Below are positions 47,892-60,758 of a DNA stretch of 64,000 bases, piece after piece. A model generated the notes under the pieces. It did no database searches and was not told the DNA's origin. It was given only the letters and a program-made list of their open reading frames with translations. The position numbers and the translations under genes are program-made. This DNA comes from Bradyrhizobium septentrionale (lineage in GTDB: Bacteria; Pseudomonadota; Alphaproteobacteria; Rhizobiales; Xanthobacteraceae): positions 2,560,501 through 2,624,500 of the forward strand of contig NZ_CP088285.1 in NCBI RefSeq assembly GCF_011516645.4, read 5' to 3'. Every line of letters starts with the position of its first letter. Positions within the stretch are counted from its first letter, which is position 1.

Positions 47892-50102
47892 CTAAAGGAA
47901 GCTCTGCGGATCGACGTCGACCTCGAGCTTCAGATTGCCCTTGGTCTTCGGGCCCGCCTCAAGCCATTCGCGCAGATATTGCGACAGGTCGACATTGCGC
48001 AGCGACTTCACCAGCAGGCGGAAGCGGTAGCGGCCCTTGATGACGGCAAGCGGCGCCTCGGCGGGGCCGAGCACCTGGATCCGCTCATCGAGCGGCGCGA
48101 CCGCGGCGAGTTTGCGGGCAAAGCCTTCCGCCGTCGGACGGTCGCCAGCGGACACGATCAGGCTCGCCAGTCGGCCGAACGGCGGATAGCCGGTGCGCTC
48201 GCGAATCTCGATCTCGCTGGCGTAGAACGCCTCGCGGTCATTGGCGATCAAGGCCTTGATGACGGGATGCTCAGGCTGGTGCGTCTGCAGATAGCCGACG
48301 CCACGGCCCTGATCGCGGCCGGCACGGCCGACCACCTGGTTCAGCAGCTGGAACGTCCGCTCGGCGGCGCGCGGATCGCCGTTGCTCAAGCCGAGGTCGG
48401 CATCGATGACGCCGACCAGGTTGAGCCGCGGAAAGTTGTGCCCCTTCGCCACCAGCTGTGTTCCGATGATGATGTCGACGCGGCCCTCGGCGATCTCGTT
48501 CAGCTCGCTGCGCATGGTTTCGATCGAGGTGATGAGATCGCTCGACAGCACCATGGTGCGGGCCTCGGGGAAGATGTGAGCTGCCTCCTCCTGCAGGCGC
48601 TCGACGCCGGGACCGACCGCGACCAGCGATTCCTCGGCCGCGCAATGCGGGCAGATGTTCGGGCGCGGCATCGAGAAGCCGCAGTGATGACAGACCAGCC
48701 GCTGGCGGAATCTGTGATCGACCAGCCATGCATCGCAGATCGTGCAGGCGAAGCGGTGACCGCAGGCGCGGCACAGCGTCAGCGGCGCGTAACCGCGGCG
48801 GTTGAGGAACAATAGCGCCTGCTCGCGGCGCTCGATCGCATGGCGAATTTGCTCGGCCAGCACCGGCGAGATGAAGCGCCCGCGCGGCGGTGGGGCGCGG
48901 CGCATGTCGATCGCCTCGATATGCGGCATGTGCTGGCCGCCGAACCGCGATGGCAGCGCCACGCGCTGGTAGCGCCCCTTGCGCGCATTGACCTCGCTCT
49001 CGACCGAGGGCGTCGCCGACGCCAGCACGATCGGGATCTTTGCGATATGGGCGCGGACCACCGCCATGTCGCGCGCGTGATAATGCGCGCCCTCGTCCTG
49101 CTTGTAGGCCTGGTCATGCTCCTCATCAACGATGATGAGGCCGAGATCGGCATAGGGCAGGAACAACGCGGAGCGGGCGCCGACCACGACCGGCGCCTTG
49201 CCCTCGGAGATCGCAGCCCAGTTGCGCGCCCGCGTGCGCGGCGTGAGCTCTGAATGCCATTCCAGCGGCCGCACGCCGAAGCGCTGCGCAAAGCGGTCGA
49301 GGAACTGGCCGGTCAGCGCGATTTCCGGCATCAGGATCAGCGTCTGCTTGCCGCGGCGGATATTCTCGGCGATCGCCTCGAAATAGACCTCGGTCTTGCC
49401 GGAACCGGTGACGCCGTCGAGCAGCGCGACGTGAAAGCTGCCGCTCGCAGCCAGTGTCCGCAGCACGTCGACCGCGCTGCGTTGCTCGCGCGAAAAATCC
49501 GGCTGCGCATAGGAGGGATCCGGAACAGGTGGCGCCGCCGGCGGCGGCATGGCCTCGACCGTCAGCGTGCCTTCGTCGACCAGGCCGTCGATCACGCCGG
49601 AACTGACGCCGGCCTCCCGCGCCGCCTCCGACTTGCCGTGCAGCAACCGGTCCGACAGCACCTCGATCACCCGCCGGCGCGCCGGTGTCAGGCGCCGCGG
49701 CGGCTCGCCGACCAGGCGCACCCCGAGGCGCATCCGCTCGGGCCCGAGATTTTCGCCCATCCGCAGCGTCATCCGCAGCACCATGCCGCGTGCCGACAGT
49801 GTGTAATTGGAGACCCAGTCGATGAGCTGGCGCAGCTCCGCCTTCAGCGGCGGAACATCGAGCTTCTCGCTGACGTCCTTGAGCCGGTTGTGCAGCCGCG
49901 GATCGGGCCTGGCATTCTCGGCCCACACCACCGCGACGACCTCGCGTGGCCCGAGCGGAACGCAGATCACGTCGCCGGGCGCAAGCTCCATGCCGCGCGG
50001 CACGCGGTAGGAATAGGTCTGGTTCAACGCGACAGGCACCAGCACGTCGACGACGCCTGTCGTCGATGCTGCGGCTGGGCCGGGGCGTGTGGTGTGATCC
50101 AT
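47892..50102 (-). CDS. priA: Primosomal protein N' (replication restart helicase PriA)
   Basis: A 736-residue superfamily 2 DNA helicase that reloads the replisome at stalled forks. The N-terminal 3'-OH-binding domain starts VDVLVPVALNQTYSYRVPRG. Helicase motif I is LLDGVTGSGKTEVYFEA (about residues 231-247), motif II is LIIVDEEHDQAYKQ, and the zinc-binding region has two CxxC pairs and more (CRACGHRFACTICD; CHHCGFSMPRPNICPHC) near residues 450-500. QLVAKGHNFPRLNLVGVIDADLGL is motif V. Its upstream side carries a repeat element. Confidence 0.97.
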   Translation of the reverse strand: MDHTTRPGPAAASTTGVVDVLVPVALNQTYSYRVPRGMELAPGDVICVPLGPREVVAVVWAENARPDPRLHNRLKDVSEKLDVPPLKAELRQLIDWVSNYTLSARGMVLRMTLRMGENLGPERMRLGVRLVGEPPRRLTPARRRVIEVLSDRLLHGKSEAAREAGVSSGVIDGLVDEGTLTVEAMPPPAAPPVPDPSYAQPDFSREQRSAVDVLRTLAASGSFHVALLDGVTGSGKTEVYFEAIAENIRRGKQTLILMPEIALTGQFLDRFAQRFGVRPLEWHSELTPRTRARNWAAISEGKAPVVVGARSALFLPYADLGLIIVDEEHDQAYKQDEGAHYHARDMAVVRAHIAKIPIVLASATPSVESEVNARKGRYQRVALPSRFGGQHMPHIEAIDMRRAPPPRGRFISPVLAEQIRHAIERREQALLFLNRRGYAPLTLCRACGHRFACTICDAWLVDHRFRQRLVCHHCGFSMPRPNICPHCAAEESLVAVGPGVERLQEEAAHIFPEARTMVLSSDLITSIETMRSELNEIAEGRVDIIIGTQLVAKGHNFPRLNLVGVIDADLGLSNGDPRAAERTFQLLNQVVGRAGRDQGRGVGYLQTHQPEHPVIKALIANDREAFYASEIEIRERTGYPPFGRLASLIVSAGDRPTAEGFARKLAAVAPLDERIQVLGPAEAPLAVIKGRYRFRLLVKSLRNVDLSQYLREWLEAGPKTKGNLKLEVDVDPQSFL

Positions 50103-50130
50103 TGAATCAGAACTTTGAACCGAAACGGGC

Positions 50131-50235
50131 TAGAGCATTTTCGGTTCTGATTAAATCAGAACCGAAGCTCTAGCTTCTTGTTTTGACGCGTTTTCTTCAC
50201 GCGAACCGGTGCCCACTTCGCTCGAAAACGCTCTA
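50131..50235. repeat. Dispersed repeat with perfect hairpin, copy 1
   Basis: It starts TAGAGCATTTTCGGTTCTGA, whose 13-bp arms TTCGGTTCTGATT/AATCAGAACCGAA form a perfect hairpin (50131-50172). It continues TTCTTGTTTTGACGCGTTTT and ends GAAAACGCTCTA. A second copy is at 54305-54405. The right half (TTGACGCG to CGAACCGGT to CACTTCG) is nearly identical in the two. Confidence 0.85.
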
Positions 50236-50325
50236 ACACCGCTGCGCCGCTTTAGCGAACGGTAAACGAAGGCAGTGCGATATAATCAGGAGAATCGCAG
50301 CGCCAATAGCCCTTAAGAGACGGAC

Positions 50326-51297
50326 ATGGCCCGGACCGATCAGCCCATTCAACCGATCGAGCTCGACTGCGCCGACGCCTCAGTCACGCAGGAGATGACG
50401 CGCTGGCTGTCGCATCTGCGTGCCGAGCGGCGACTGTCGCCGAAGACGCTCGAGGCCTACGCCCGCGATGTACGCCAATGCCTGGCTTTCCTCGCCGAAC
50501 ACTGGGGCGCGCGCGTGACGCTCAAGGCATTTTCCGCGCTCGAGGCGAGCGATGTCCGCGCCTTCATGGCGATGCGCCGCGCAGACGAGATCGGCGGGCG
50601 ATCGCTGATGCGGGCGCTGGCGGGCCTGCGCTCGTTCGGACGTTTCCTGGAACGCGAAGGCAAGGGCAAGGTCGGCGCGCTGTCGGCGATCCGCGCGCCC
50701 AAAGTGGCGAAGAGCCTGCCGAAGCCGATCCATATCGAAGCGGCCAAACGCTTTACCGACGCCGACGAGCGCGCTGACGAAACCCGCGAGACCTGGATTC
50801 TGGTGCGTGATGCCGCCGTCATGGCGCTGCTCTACGGTTCGGGCCTGCGCATCTCCGAGGCGCTCGGCCTGAAGCGCCGCGACGTGCCGAAGCCGGGCGA
50901 AGGCGACGTGCTTGTCGTGACCGGCAAGGGCAACAAGACCCGCATGGTGCCGGTGCTGCAGAACGTGCTGCAGTTGATCGCGGACTATGCGGCGATCTGC
51001 CCGCACCAGCTCAGCCCGACCGGGCCGATGTTCATAGGCGCCCGCGGCGGCCCCTTAAGCCCGCGCATCATCCAGCTCACCATGGAGCGGCTGCGCGGCG
51101 CGCTCGGCCTGCCCGACAGCGCGACGCCGCATGCGTTGCGGCACTCCTTCGCCACCCATCTGCTCAGCCGCGGCGGCGATTTGCGTGCGATCCAGGAATT
51201 GCTCGGCCACGCGTCGCTGTCGACCACGCAGATCTACACCGGCATCGACAGCGAGCGCCTGCTCGAAGTCTATCGCTCCGCGCACCCGCGCGGCTGA
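50326..51297 (+). CDS. xerC: Tyrosine recombinase XerC
   Basis: A 323-residue site-specific recombinase that, with XerD, resolves chromosome dimers at dif. The N-terminal SAM-like domain includes [25 protein letters not shown]. The catalytic residues are visible: Arg in [18 protein letters not shown], Lys in [12 protein letters not shown], HxxR in [27 protein letters not shown] and the nucleophile Tyr in STTQIYT. It is divergent from priA, the common rhizobial arrangement, which supports the core XerC role over a phage integrase. Confidence 0.93.
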   Translation: MARTDQPIQPIELDCADASVTQEMTRWLSHLRAERRLSPKTLEAYARDVRQCLAFLAEHWGARVTLKAFSALEASDVRAFMAMRRADEIGGRSLMRALAGLRSFGRFLEREGKGKVGALSAIRAPKVAKSLPKPIHIEAAKRFTDADERADETRETWILVRDAAVMALLYGSGLRISEALGLKRRDVPKPGEGDVLVVTGKGNKTRMVPVLQNVLQLIADYAAICPHQLSPTGPMFIGARGGPLSPRIIQLTMERLRGALGLPDSATPHALRHSFATHLLSRGGDLRAIQELLGHASLSTTQIYTGIDSERLLEVYRSAHPRG

Positions 51298-51458
51298 ACG
51301 CCCGGATCTGAGTTCAGAACACGGCGCGGGCTTCGCTCCCCATCAATGCGCGGTTCATCATGCGCCGTTCATATTCATAGGACTGCCACAAACCGCCCGC
51401 CCCTTGCCTTGTGCGCTGCATTCGGCAATCGTGGCGCGGTCTCATCCGGAGGGGAATC

Positions 51459-52049
51459 ATGAGCGCACATGAAAGTATGGAGCACGCGGAGCATGCCGAG
51501 CATGCGTCGGGTGAGAACAAGAAAATCGCACTCCTGATCGCCGTGATCGCGCTCTGCCTGGCGCTGTCGGAGACGCTCGGCAAGGGCGCCCAGACCGAAT
51601 CGATCAGCAAGAACGTCGAGGCGTCCAACCTCTGGGCCTTCTTCCAGGCCAAGAGCACCCGCCGTACCGCGGTGCAGACCGCGGCCGATCAGGGCAAGCT
51701 GAACCTCGCGACCACCACCGACGAGGCGGCCAGGGCTGCGTTGCAGAAGCAGATCGACGACTGGCAGAAGACCGCGGCGCGCTATCGTTCGGAGCCGGAG
51801 ACCGGCGAGGGTTCAGAGCAACTCGCCGAACGCGCCAAGCACGCCGAGCATGAGCGCGACGAGGCCACCGCGAAGTATCATCACTTCGAGCTGGCCTCCG
51901 CCGCCTTCCAGATCGCGATCGTGCTGGCGTCAGCGACGATCATCACGGGCATCATCGCGCTGGCCTGGGTGTCGGGTCTGGTCACGCTGGCCGGCATCGT
52001 GATGACGCTGCTCGGCCTGTTCCAGCCGCATTTGCTGCATCTGCATTGA
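51459..52049 (+). CDS. DUF4337 family membrane protein
   Basis: A 196-residue protein. The N-terminus is His/Glu-rich (HESMEHAEHAEHASGE), followed by a transmembrane span (IALLIAVIALCLALSETL, about residues 22-40), a charged helical middle (about 50-145) and two C-terminal spans (FQIAIVLASATIITGIIALAW and LVTLAGIVMTLLGLFQ). This is the DUF4337 layout; the family has no known function. GGAGGGGAATC before the ATG at 51459 is a good ribosome site. Confidence 0.85.
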   Translation: MSAHESMEHAEHAEHASGENKKIALLIAVIALCLALSETLGKGAQTESISKNVEASNLWAFFQAKSTRRTAVQTAADQGKLNLATTTDEAARAALQKQIDDWQKTAARYRSEPETGEGSEQLAERAKHAEHERDEATAKYHHFELASAAFQIAIVLASATIITGIIALAWVSGLVTLAGIVMTLLGLFQPHLLHLH

Positions 52050-52073
52050 AGGGCTGGGCTCTGCTTTCGGACC

Positions 52074-52226
52074 GTCATCCCCGCGCAAAGGCTTCGCCTT
52101 TATCGCTGGAGGAGCGCGCCCTTGCGCGCGTCTCGAAGGATCGACGGCCACCGGCCGGGCCGTCCATCCTTCGAGGCTCGCCCAGCGGTGCAAGCGCACC
52201 GCAAGGCTCGCACCTCAGGATGACGG
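52074..52226. repeat. Intergenic repeat element with GTCATCC/GGATGAC ends
   Basis: It starts CGTCATCCCCGCGC and ends CCTCAGGATGACGGG. Inside are GGAGCGCGCCCTTGCGCGCG and the pair TCGAAGGAT...ATCCTTCGA. The TCCTTCGAGGCTCG stretch is typical of common rhizobial intergenic elements. It lies between convergent genes. Confidence 0.7.
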
Positions 52227-52240
52227 GGTAAAAGCGCTGC

Positions 52241-52783
52241 TTAGAGAACCTTGCTGGTCTCATGCACGCTTTTGCGGAAGCGCGCGATCAGGCGCAGCGT
52301 ACGCGCCGACCAGCCGTCGCCGTCGCCGCGGATCATCTCGAGGATGCGCCGCTTGATCGGTTCGACCAGCGCGGTGGCCTTGGCGCGCAGCCCCATGACG
52401 AAATTATAGAGTGCCTCGAACCAGGGCATCTCCAGCAGCTTCGGCCGCGTCACGTCGAACAGGAACGCCGTCACGCCGACGCCGACGATCTTGGCGAACA
52501 GGATCAGCGAGACTGCGCTGAGCCAGTATTGGTTCGCCAACAGCCAGAGCCCGACCAGCTTCAGCGGAAACAGCGGGATGACCGGCACGACGAAGACGAT
52601 CAGCGTCATCGCCGGCGACAGCGAATCGACCCGGTCGGCAAGCCATTGCTTGAGCGCGCGCAGCGGAATCCACGCGACCACCCGCGCCACGATCGGCTCG
52701 ACGTGGTCCCATAGCCAGGCCTCGATCAGGAAGATGATCGCAAGCAGGACCCAGAACGGCTGAAGCAGGCGGCGCAGCATCAC
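52241..52783 (-). CDS. Conserved hypothetical membrane protein
   Basis: A 180-residue protein with three hydrophobic spans: FWVLLAIIFLIEAWLW (about residues 10-25), MTLIVFVVPVIPLFPLKLVGLWLLA (about 59-83) and WLSAVSLILFAKIVGVGVTAFLF (about 87-109). A basic C-terminal region follows (KRRILEMIRGDGDGWSARTLRLIARFRKSVHETSK). No family is recognised with confidence. It lies 36 bp downstream of lpdA on the same strand, so it may be co-transcribed with it. Function unknown. Confidence 0.75.
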   Translation of the reverse strand: MMLRRLLQPFWVLLAIIFLIEAWLWDHVEPIVARVVAWIPLRALKQWLADRVDSLSPAMTLIVFVVPVIPLFPLKLVGLWLLANQYWLSAVSLILFAKIVGVGVTAFLFDVTRPKLLEMPWFEALYNFVMGLRAKATALVEPIKRRILEMIRGDGDGWSARTLRLIARFRKSVHETSKVL

Positions 52784-52819
52784 TATGATCTCTACCCGGC
52801 ACGCGCGCCGGATGTTCGA

Positions 52820-54220
52820 TCACATATGGATGGCGCGCTTGCCGACCGCAAGCGCGGCTTCCTTGATCGCCTCGGAGCGGGTCGGATGCGCGTGGCACGT
52901 GCGGGCCAGATCTTCCGCCGATCCGCCGAATTCCATCAGAACGCAGGCTTCATGGATCATTTCGCCGGCTTCCCGGCCGACAATGTGCACGCCGAGCACC
53001 CGATCCGTCTTCGCATCTGCGAGAACCTTCACGAAGCCGTCGGTGGTCTGGTTGACCTTGGAGCGGCCGTTTGCAGTGAACGGGAATTTGCCGACGGTAT
53101 ACGCGACGCCGGCCTGCTTGAGGTCTTCCTCGGTCTTGCCGACCGACGACACTTCCGGCGTGGTATACACAACACCTGGAATGACATCGTAGTTCACGTG
53201 GCCGGCCTGACCCGCGATGATCTCGGCACAGGCAACGCCTTCGTCTTCCGCCTTGTGCGCAAGCATCGGCCCGGCCACGACGTCGCCGATGGCGTAGATG
53301 CCCTTCACATTGGTCGAGAAGTGCGCGTCGATCTCAACCCGGCCGCGATTGTCGAGCGCAACGCCGGCCTCCTTCAGCCCGAGCCCCTCGGTGTAGGGCA
53401 CGCGGCCGATGCAGACGAGCACGACGTCGGCTTCGATGGTTTCCGCGGCACCGCCGGCGGCCGGCTCGATCTTGGCCTGCAGCGTCTTGCCCGAGGTGTC
53501 GACCGCGGTGACCTTGGCGCCGAGCTTGAAGACAAAGCCCTGCTTCTCCAGCATGCGCTGAAATTGTTTTGCCACTTCGCCGTCCATGCCGGGCAGGATG
53601 CGGTCGAGAAATTCCACGACCATGACGTCCGCACCGAGACGCCGCCAGACCGAGCCGAGCTCAAGCCCGATCACCCCGGCGCCGATGATCAACAATTTCT
53701 CCGGCACTTTCTCCAGCGACAGCGCGCCGGTCGACGACACGATGCGCTTCTCGTCGATCTCGATGCCCTTCAGGCGCGCGATATCGGAGCCGGTGGCGAT
53801 CACGATGTTCTTGGTCTCGACGGTCTCGGTCTTGCCGTCGCCGGAGACCTCGACCTTGCCGGCGCCGAGGATCTTGCCGGTGCCCTTGAGCACGTCGATC
53901 TTGTTCTTCTTCATCAGGAATTCGACGCCTTTGACGTTGCCGTCGATGCCCTGCTGCTTGAAGTTCATCATCGCGGGCAGATCGAGCTTCGGCGCCGGGA
54001 CACTGACGCCCATCTTGGCGAAGGAGTGCGCGGCCTCCTCGAACATCTCGGAGGCGTGCAGCAGCGCCTTCGACGGCATGCAGCCGACATTGAGGCAAGT
54101 GCCGCCCAGCGTCGCATCCTTCTCGACGACGGCAACCTTCATGCCGAGCTGCGCCGCGCGGATCGCGCAGACGTAACCGCCGGGGCCAGTGCCGATGACG
54201 ACGAGATCGTAAGAAGCCAT
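52820..54220 (-). CDS. lpdA: Dihydrolipoyl dehydrogenase (E3)
   Basis: A 466-residue flavoenzyme that reoxidises lipoyl groups of the 2-oxoglutarate dehydrogenase complex. FAD motif is [21 protein letters not shown], the redox disulfide is [13 protein letters not shown] (about residues 38-50), the NAD motif is [17 protein letters not shown] and the C-terminal active-site His-Glu is in [14 protein letters not shown]. The ATG at 54220 begins [10 protein letters not shown]. The longer upstream frame runs through a repeat element and is not coding. It is downstream of odhB, with an SDR gene between them. Confidence 0.97.
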   Translation of the reverse strand: MASYDLVVIGTGPGGYVCAIRAAQLGMKVAVVEKDATLGGTCLNVGCMPSKALLHASEMFEEAAHSFAKMGVSVPAPKLDLPAMMNFKQQGIDGNVKGVEFLMKKNKIDVLKGTGKILGAGKVEVSGDGKTETVETKNIVIATGSDIARLKGIEIDEKRIVSSTGALSLEKVPEKLLIIGAGVIGLELGSVWRRLGADVMVVEFLDRILPGMDGEVAKQFQRMLEKQGFVFKLGAKVTAVDTSGKTLQAKIEPAAGGAAETIEADVVLVCIGRVPYTEGLGLKEAGVALDNRGRVEIDAHFSTNVKGIYAIGDVVAGPMLAHKAEDEGVACAEIIAGQAGHVNYDVIPGVVYTTPEVSSVGKTEEDLKQAGVAYTVGKFPFTANGRSKVNQTTDGFVKVLADAKTDRVLGVHIVGREAGEMIHEACVLMEFGGSAEDLARTCHAHPTRSEAIKEAALAVGKRAIHM

Positions 54221-54304
54221 GATTGAGGTCCTGTAGCTAAACTCTGTGACAGTTGGGCGGGCGCGACCTCGTCGGAAGACCGCTTCCCGCTTCTTGATCG
54301 TGTT

Positions 54305-54405
54305 CTGGAGCCCCGTTCCGATTGAATCGGAACGGGGCTCCAGGTTCTTGTCTTGACGCGTTTTCTTGACGCGAACCGGTACCCACTTCGCGCGAAAACG
54401 CTCTA
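54305..54405. repeat. Dispersed repeat with perfect hairpin, copy 2
   Basis: The hairpin CTGGAGCCCCGTTCCGATT and its complement (54305-54343) is followed by GTTCTTGTCTTGACGCGTTT and ends GAAAACGCTCTA. Copy 1 is at 50131-50235: the right half is nearly the same, while the hairpin stem differs in sequence but pairs equally well. Its last bases provide the stop codon of the SDR gene. Confidence 0.85.
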
Positions 54406-55152
54406 GCGACCGCCCGACACGTCGAGGATCGCGCTGGTGACGTAGGAGGCCTCGTCCGAGATCAGCCAAACGATGGCGTTTGCGATCTCGTCGGCGGTGC
54501 CGACGCGCTTCATCGGCACCATATGGGCAAGCCGATGCGCGCGATCGGGCTCGCCACCCGCGGCGTGGATGTCGGTATCGATCAGTCCGGGCCGGATTCC
54601 CGCAACGCGGATGCCTTCACCGGCGACTTCGTAGCCGAGGCCGACCGTGAAGGAATCGATCGCCCCTTTGGAGGCCGCATAGTCGACATAGGTGTTGGGC
54701 GCGCCGAGCCGCGCCGCGACCGAGGAGAGGTTGACGATGACGCCGCCCTCGCCGCCGTGCTTGGTCGACATCCGCTTCACCGCCTCGCGCGCGCACAAGA
54801 TGCTGCCGGTGACGTTGACCGCCATCATTTGCTGGATGCGCTCGGCCGACATCTCGTCGACACGCACGCCGCTCTTGCCGACGATGCCGGCATTGTTGAC
54901 GAGCGCGCCGAGCGTTCCGAAGCTATCGGCGGCCTTGAACAGCGCCAGGATGTCCTGCTCGCTGCCGACATCGCATTTCACTGCGATCGCCTTGCCGTTC
55001 CTGGCCTCGATCGCGGCGACGACCTCATTGGCCGCCGCCTGATTGGACGCATAGCCGACCACGATGCGATAGCCGCGCGCGGCAGCAGCGAGCGCGGTGG
55101 CGCGGCCGATGCCGCGGCTACCGCCGGTGATGACAACGACCTTATCCGTCAC
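54403..55152 (-). CDS. SDR family oxidoreductase
   Basis: A 249-residue classical short-chain dehydrogenase. The cofactor motif is [24 protein letters not shown] follows near residue 88, the catalytic Ser is in [11 protein letters not shown] and Tyr/Lys in [12 protein letters not shown]. The C-terminal [18 protein letters not shown] is typical of sugar/acyl-acting SDRs. GTG at 55152 is preferred, with GGGGA 6 bp upstream; a TTG at 55164 is possible. The TAG stop lies in a repeat element, so the C-terminus may be foreign. It sits between odhB and lpdA. Confidence 0.87.
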   Translation of the reverse strand: MTDKVVVITGGSRGIGRATALAAAARGYRIVVGYASNQAAANEVVAAIEARNGKAIAVKCDVGSEQDILALFKAADSFGTLGALVNNAGIVGKSGVRVDEMSAERIQQMMAVNVTGSILCAREAVKRMSTKHGGEGGVIVNLSSVAARLGAPNTYVDYAASKGAIDSFTVGLGYEVAGEGIRVAGIRPGLIDTDIHAAGGEPDRAHRLAHMVPMKRVGTADEIANAIVWLISDEASYVTSAILDVSGGR

Positions 55153-55188
55153 ATTGATCCCCAAACGTAAGCACCCAACAGAACGCGA

Positions 55189-55207
55189 CGCCCGAGGTAA
55201 TCGGGCG
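55189..55207 (-). terminator. Hairpin after odhB
   Basis: CGCCCGA and TCGGGCG pair around a 5-nt loop (TTACC on the minus strand), 16 bp beyond the odhB stop. No T-run follows, so it may only attenuate the transcript before the SDR gene. Confidence 0.4.
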
Positions 55208-55223
55208 CCGCGCGCGAATGACC

Positions 55224-56471
55224 TTACAGGTCCAGCACCAGGCGGGCCGGATCCTCCAGGCTCTCCTTGACGCGCACCAGGAAGGTGACCGCCTCCTTGC
55301 CGTCGATCACGCGGTGATCGTAGGACAGCGCCAGATACATCATCGGCCGCACCTCGATCTTGCCGCCGACCACCATCGGCCGCTCCTGGATCTTGTGCAT
55401 GCCGAGGATGCCGGACTGCGGCGCGTTGAGGATCGGCGTCGACATCAGCGAGCCGTAGATGCCGCCATTGGTGATGGTGAAGGTGCCGCCCTGCATCTCG
55501 TCGATCTTGAGCTGGCCGTCGCGGGCGCGGCGGCCGAAATCGGCGATTCCCTTCTCGATCTCGGCGATCGACTTGTGGTCGCAGTCGCGCACCACCGGCA
55601 CCACCAGGCCGCGGTCGGTGCCGACCGCAACGCCGATGTGATAGTAGTTCTTGTAGATCAGGTCGGTGCCGTCGATCTCGGCGTTGACGGCGGGAATGTC
55701 CTTCAGGCCCTGCACGACGGCCTTGGTGAAGAAGCCCATGAAGCCGAGCTTCGAGCCGTGCTTCTTCTCGAACGTGTCCTTGTAGAGGGCGCGCAGCTTC
55801 ATCACCTCGGTCATGTCGACCTCGTTGAAGGTCGTCAGCATCGCGGCGGTGTTCTGCACGTCCTTCAGGCGGCGCGCGATGGTCTGGCGCAGCCGGGTCA
55901 TCTTCACCCGTTCCTCGCGCGCGGCGTCGTCGGCCGGCGACGGGGCACGGACCTGCACCGCGGCAGCCGGCTGGTTGACCGGGGTCGGCGCCGAAGCGGC
56001 CTTCTCGATCGCGGCCAGCATGTCGCCCTTGGTGACGCGGCCGTCCTTGCCCGAACCGGGGACCGTGGAAGCATCGACGCCGCTTTCGGCGGACAGCTTG
56101 CGCACCGAAGGCGCGAGCGGCGCATCCGCCGGCGGCACCTTGGGCGCAGCCGGTGCGGGAGCGGCGGCAGCCGCCGCAGCGGCCGGCGCGGCAGCCTTGG
56201 CGGGCGCAGCGGCAGCAGCCTGCTTGGCCGGGGCAGCGCCGTCATTGATCTGGCCGAGCAGTGCGCCGACGGCGACGGTCTCGCCATCCCTTGCGATGAT
56301 CTCGCCGAGCGTACCGGCGACCGGCGCTGGCACCTCGATGGTGACCTTGTCGGTCTCCAGCTCCACCAACGGTTCGTCCACCGCGACGGCCTCACCGGCC
56401 TTCTTGAACCAGCGGCCGATCGTGGCCTCGGTCACGGATTCCCCGAGCGTTGGAACGCGAATTTCAGTCAT
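55224..56471 (-). CDS. odhB: Dihydrolipoyllysine succinyltransferase (E2 of 2-oxoglutarate dehydrogenase)
   Basis: A 415-residue acyltransferase of the TCA cycle. The lipoyl domain covers residues 1-78, with the lipoyl-lysine in [16 protein letters not shown] long Ala/Pro-rich flexible linker follows (about 80-113). The E3-binding domain is near 114-150 ([31 protein letters not shown]). The catalytic core (about 185-415) ends with [19 protein letters not shown], containing the active-site HxxxD. It follows sucA. Confidence 0.97.
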   Translation of the reverse strand: MTEIRVPTLGESVTEATIGRWFKKAGEAVAVDEPLVELETDKVTIEVPAPVAGTLGEIIARDGETVAVGALLGQINDGAAPAKQAAAAAPAKAAAPAAAAAAAAPAPAAPKVPPADAPLAPSVRKLSAESGVDASTVPGSGKDGRVTKGDMLAAIEKAASAPTPVNQPAAAVQVRAPSPADDAAREERVKMTRLRQTIARRLKDVQNTAAMLTTFNEVDMTEVMKLRALYKDTFEKKHGSKLGFMGFFTKAVVQGLKDIPAVNAEIDGTDLIYKNYYHIGVAVGTDRGLVVPVVRDCDHKSIAEIEKGIADFGRRARDGQLKIDEMQGGTFTITNGGIYGSLMSTPILNAPQSGILGMHKIQERPMVVGGKIEVRPMMYLALSYDHRVIDGKEAVTFLVRVKESLEDPARLVLDL

Positions 56472-56583
56472 GGTCTTTTCCCCGATAACCTTGCGGTCGT
56501 AAAACTTGTCTCGCCACCGCCGCCAAAGCGAACGATCCGGTACTCCGTGACGACAGCGCTTGTGCTGGATGACGGGATACCGG

Positions 56584-56605
56584 ATGCCCCGCTTTCGCGG
56601 GGCAT
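56584..56605 (-). terminator. Hairpin between sucA and odhB
   Basis: ATGCCCCGC-TTTC-GCGGGGCAT is a perfect 9-bp stem with a four-base loop, 18 bp after the sucA stop. It lacks a T-run on the minus strand, so it more likely sets relative mRNA stability in the operon than terminates it. Confidence 0.45.
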
Positions 56606-56622
56606 GGTGTTGGTGAAGATCG

Positions 56623-59583
<2,961 letters not shown>

Positions 59584-59765
59584 GAGGCAGTCCTGGTGAT
59601 TTTTTTCGGTTCGCGCGTGGAAGACGGCGCAAGTGCCGGTCTGAGAAGAGCGCCGGCTGGGTCGTTACCCTTTACCCTATCTAGGACAGATATTCCTGCC
59701 TAAAAGAACCAAGAAATGAATATGGTTTCATATTTTATTGATCCGCCCGATCGGCGGGTAATGCG

Positions 59766-59811
59766 CGTAAAAATGCGCGGTTCCCGGACGGGAACCCGCC
59801 GGAAACCGCGC
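59766..59811 (-). terminator. Intrinsic terminator after sucD
   Basis: On the minus strand GCGCGGTT (59804-59811) pairs with AACCGCGC (59775-59782), with further pairing inside the loop, followed by ATTTTTACG. It lies 33 bp after the sucD stop and suggests that sucA-odhB is a separate transcription unit from the mdh/sucCD genes. Confidence 0.7.
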
Positions 59812-59843
59812 CATACCCCGAAGGGAACCTCGCCCGAAGGCGG

Positions 59844-60725
59844 CTACTTCAGCATCTCCGCGAGCGTGTGCCCGAGCCGCGCCGGCGACGGCGACACCCT
59901 GATGCCGGCCGCTTCCATCGCCGCGGTCTTGGAGCCGGCGTCGCCCTTGCCGCCGGAGATGATCGCACCGGCATGGCCCATGCGGCGGCCGGGAGGTGCG
60001 GTGACACCGGCGATGAAGCCAACCATCGGCTTCTTGCGGCCGCGCTTGGCCTCGTCCTTGAGGAACTGGGCGGCGTCTTCCTCGGCGGAGCCGCCGATTT
60101 CGCCGATCATGACGATCGACTTGGTTTTCTCGTCGGCCAGGAACATCTCCAGCACGTCGATAAACTCGGTGCCCTTGACCGGATCGCCGCCGATGCCGAC
60201 CGCGGTGGTCTGGCCGAGGCCCTCCTGGGTGGTCTGGAACACAGCCTCATAGGTCAGGGTGCCGGAGCGGGAGACGATGCCGACCGAGCCGGGCTTGAAG
60301 ATGTTGGCCGGCATGATGCCGATTTTGCACTCGCCGGCGGTCATCACGCCGGGGCAGTTCGGCCCGATCAGCCGCGACTTGGAGCCGGACAGCGAGCGCT
60401 TCACGCGCACCATGTCGAGCACCGGAATGCCCTCGGTGATGCAGACGATCAGCGGGATCTCCGCATCGATCGCCTCGCAGATCGCATCCGCCGCGCCCGG
60501 CGGCGGAACATAGACCACGCTGGCGTCGGCGCCGGTCTTCGCACGCGCCTCCGCGACGGTGTCGAACACCGGCAGGTTGAGATGGGTCGAGCCGCCTTTG
60601 CCCGGCGCCACGCCGCCGACCATCTTGGTGCCGTAAGCGATCGCCGCTTCCGAGTGGAATGTACCGTTCTTGCCGGTGAAGCCCTGGCAGATGACCTTGG
60701 TGTTCTTGTCGATCAGAATGGACAT
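59844..60725 (-). CDS. sucD: Succinate-CoA ligase subunit alpha
   Basis: A 293-residue subunit that binds CoA and carries the phosphohistidine. [32 protein letters not shown] is the CoA-binding start. The His is in [15 protein letters not shown] near residue 250. [13 protein letters not shown] is the conserved block after the CoA domain. The gene order sucC, DUF1579 gene, sucD is unusual because the beta and alpha subunit genes are normally adjacent. Confidence 0.98.
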   Translation of the reverse strand: MSILIDKNTKVICQGFTGKNGTFHSEAAIAYGTKMVGGVAPGKGGSTHLNLPVFDTVAEARAKTGADASVVYVPPPGAADAICEAIDAEIPLIVCITEGIPVLDMVRVKRSLSGSKSRLIGPNCPGVMTAGECKIGIMPANIFKPGSVGIVSRSGTLTYEAVFQTTQEGLGQTTAVGIGGDPVKGTEFIDVLEMFLADEKTKSIVMIGEIGGSAEEDAAQFLKDEAKRGRKKPMVGFIAGVTAPPGRRMGHAGAIISGGKGDAGSKTAAMEAAGIRVSPSPARLGHTLAEMLK

Positions 60726-60758
60726 GGGATGCTTTCGCGAGACGAGCGGTGAAGGGTT

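Noticed and set aside
50326..51297. Tyrosine recombinase considered as an integrase of a mobile element
   Set aside because: It is divergent from priA in a core context and has the length and motifs of XerC; no att sites or cargo genes adjoin it.
52820..54469. N-terminally extended lpdA frame of 549 codons
   Set aside because: The extra 83 residues translate a dispersed repeat element, and the true family N-terminus ([10 protein letters not shown]) begins at 54220.
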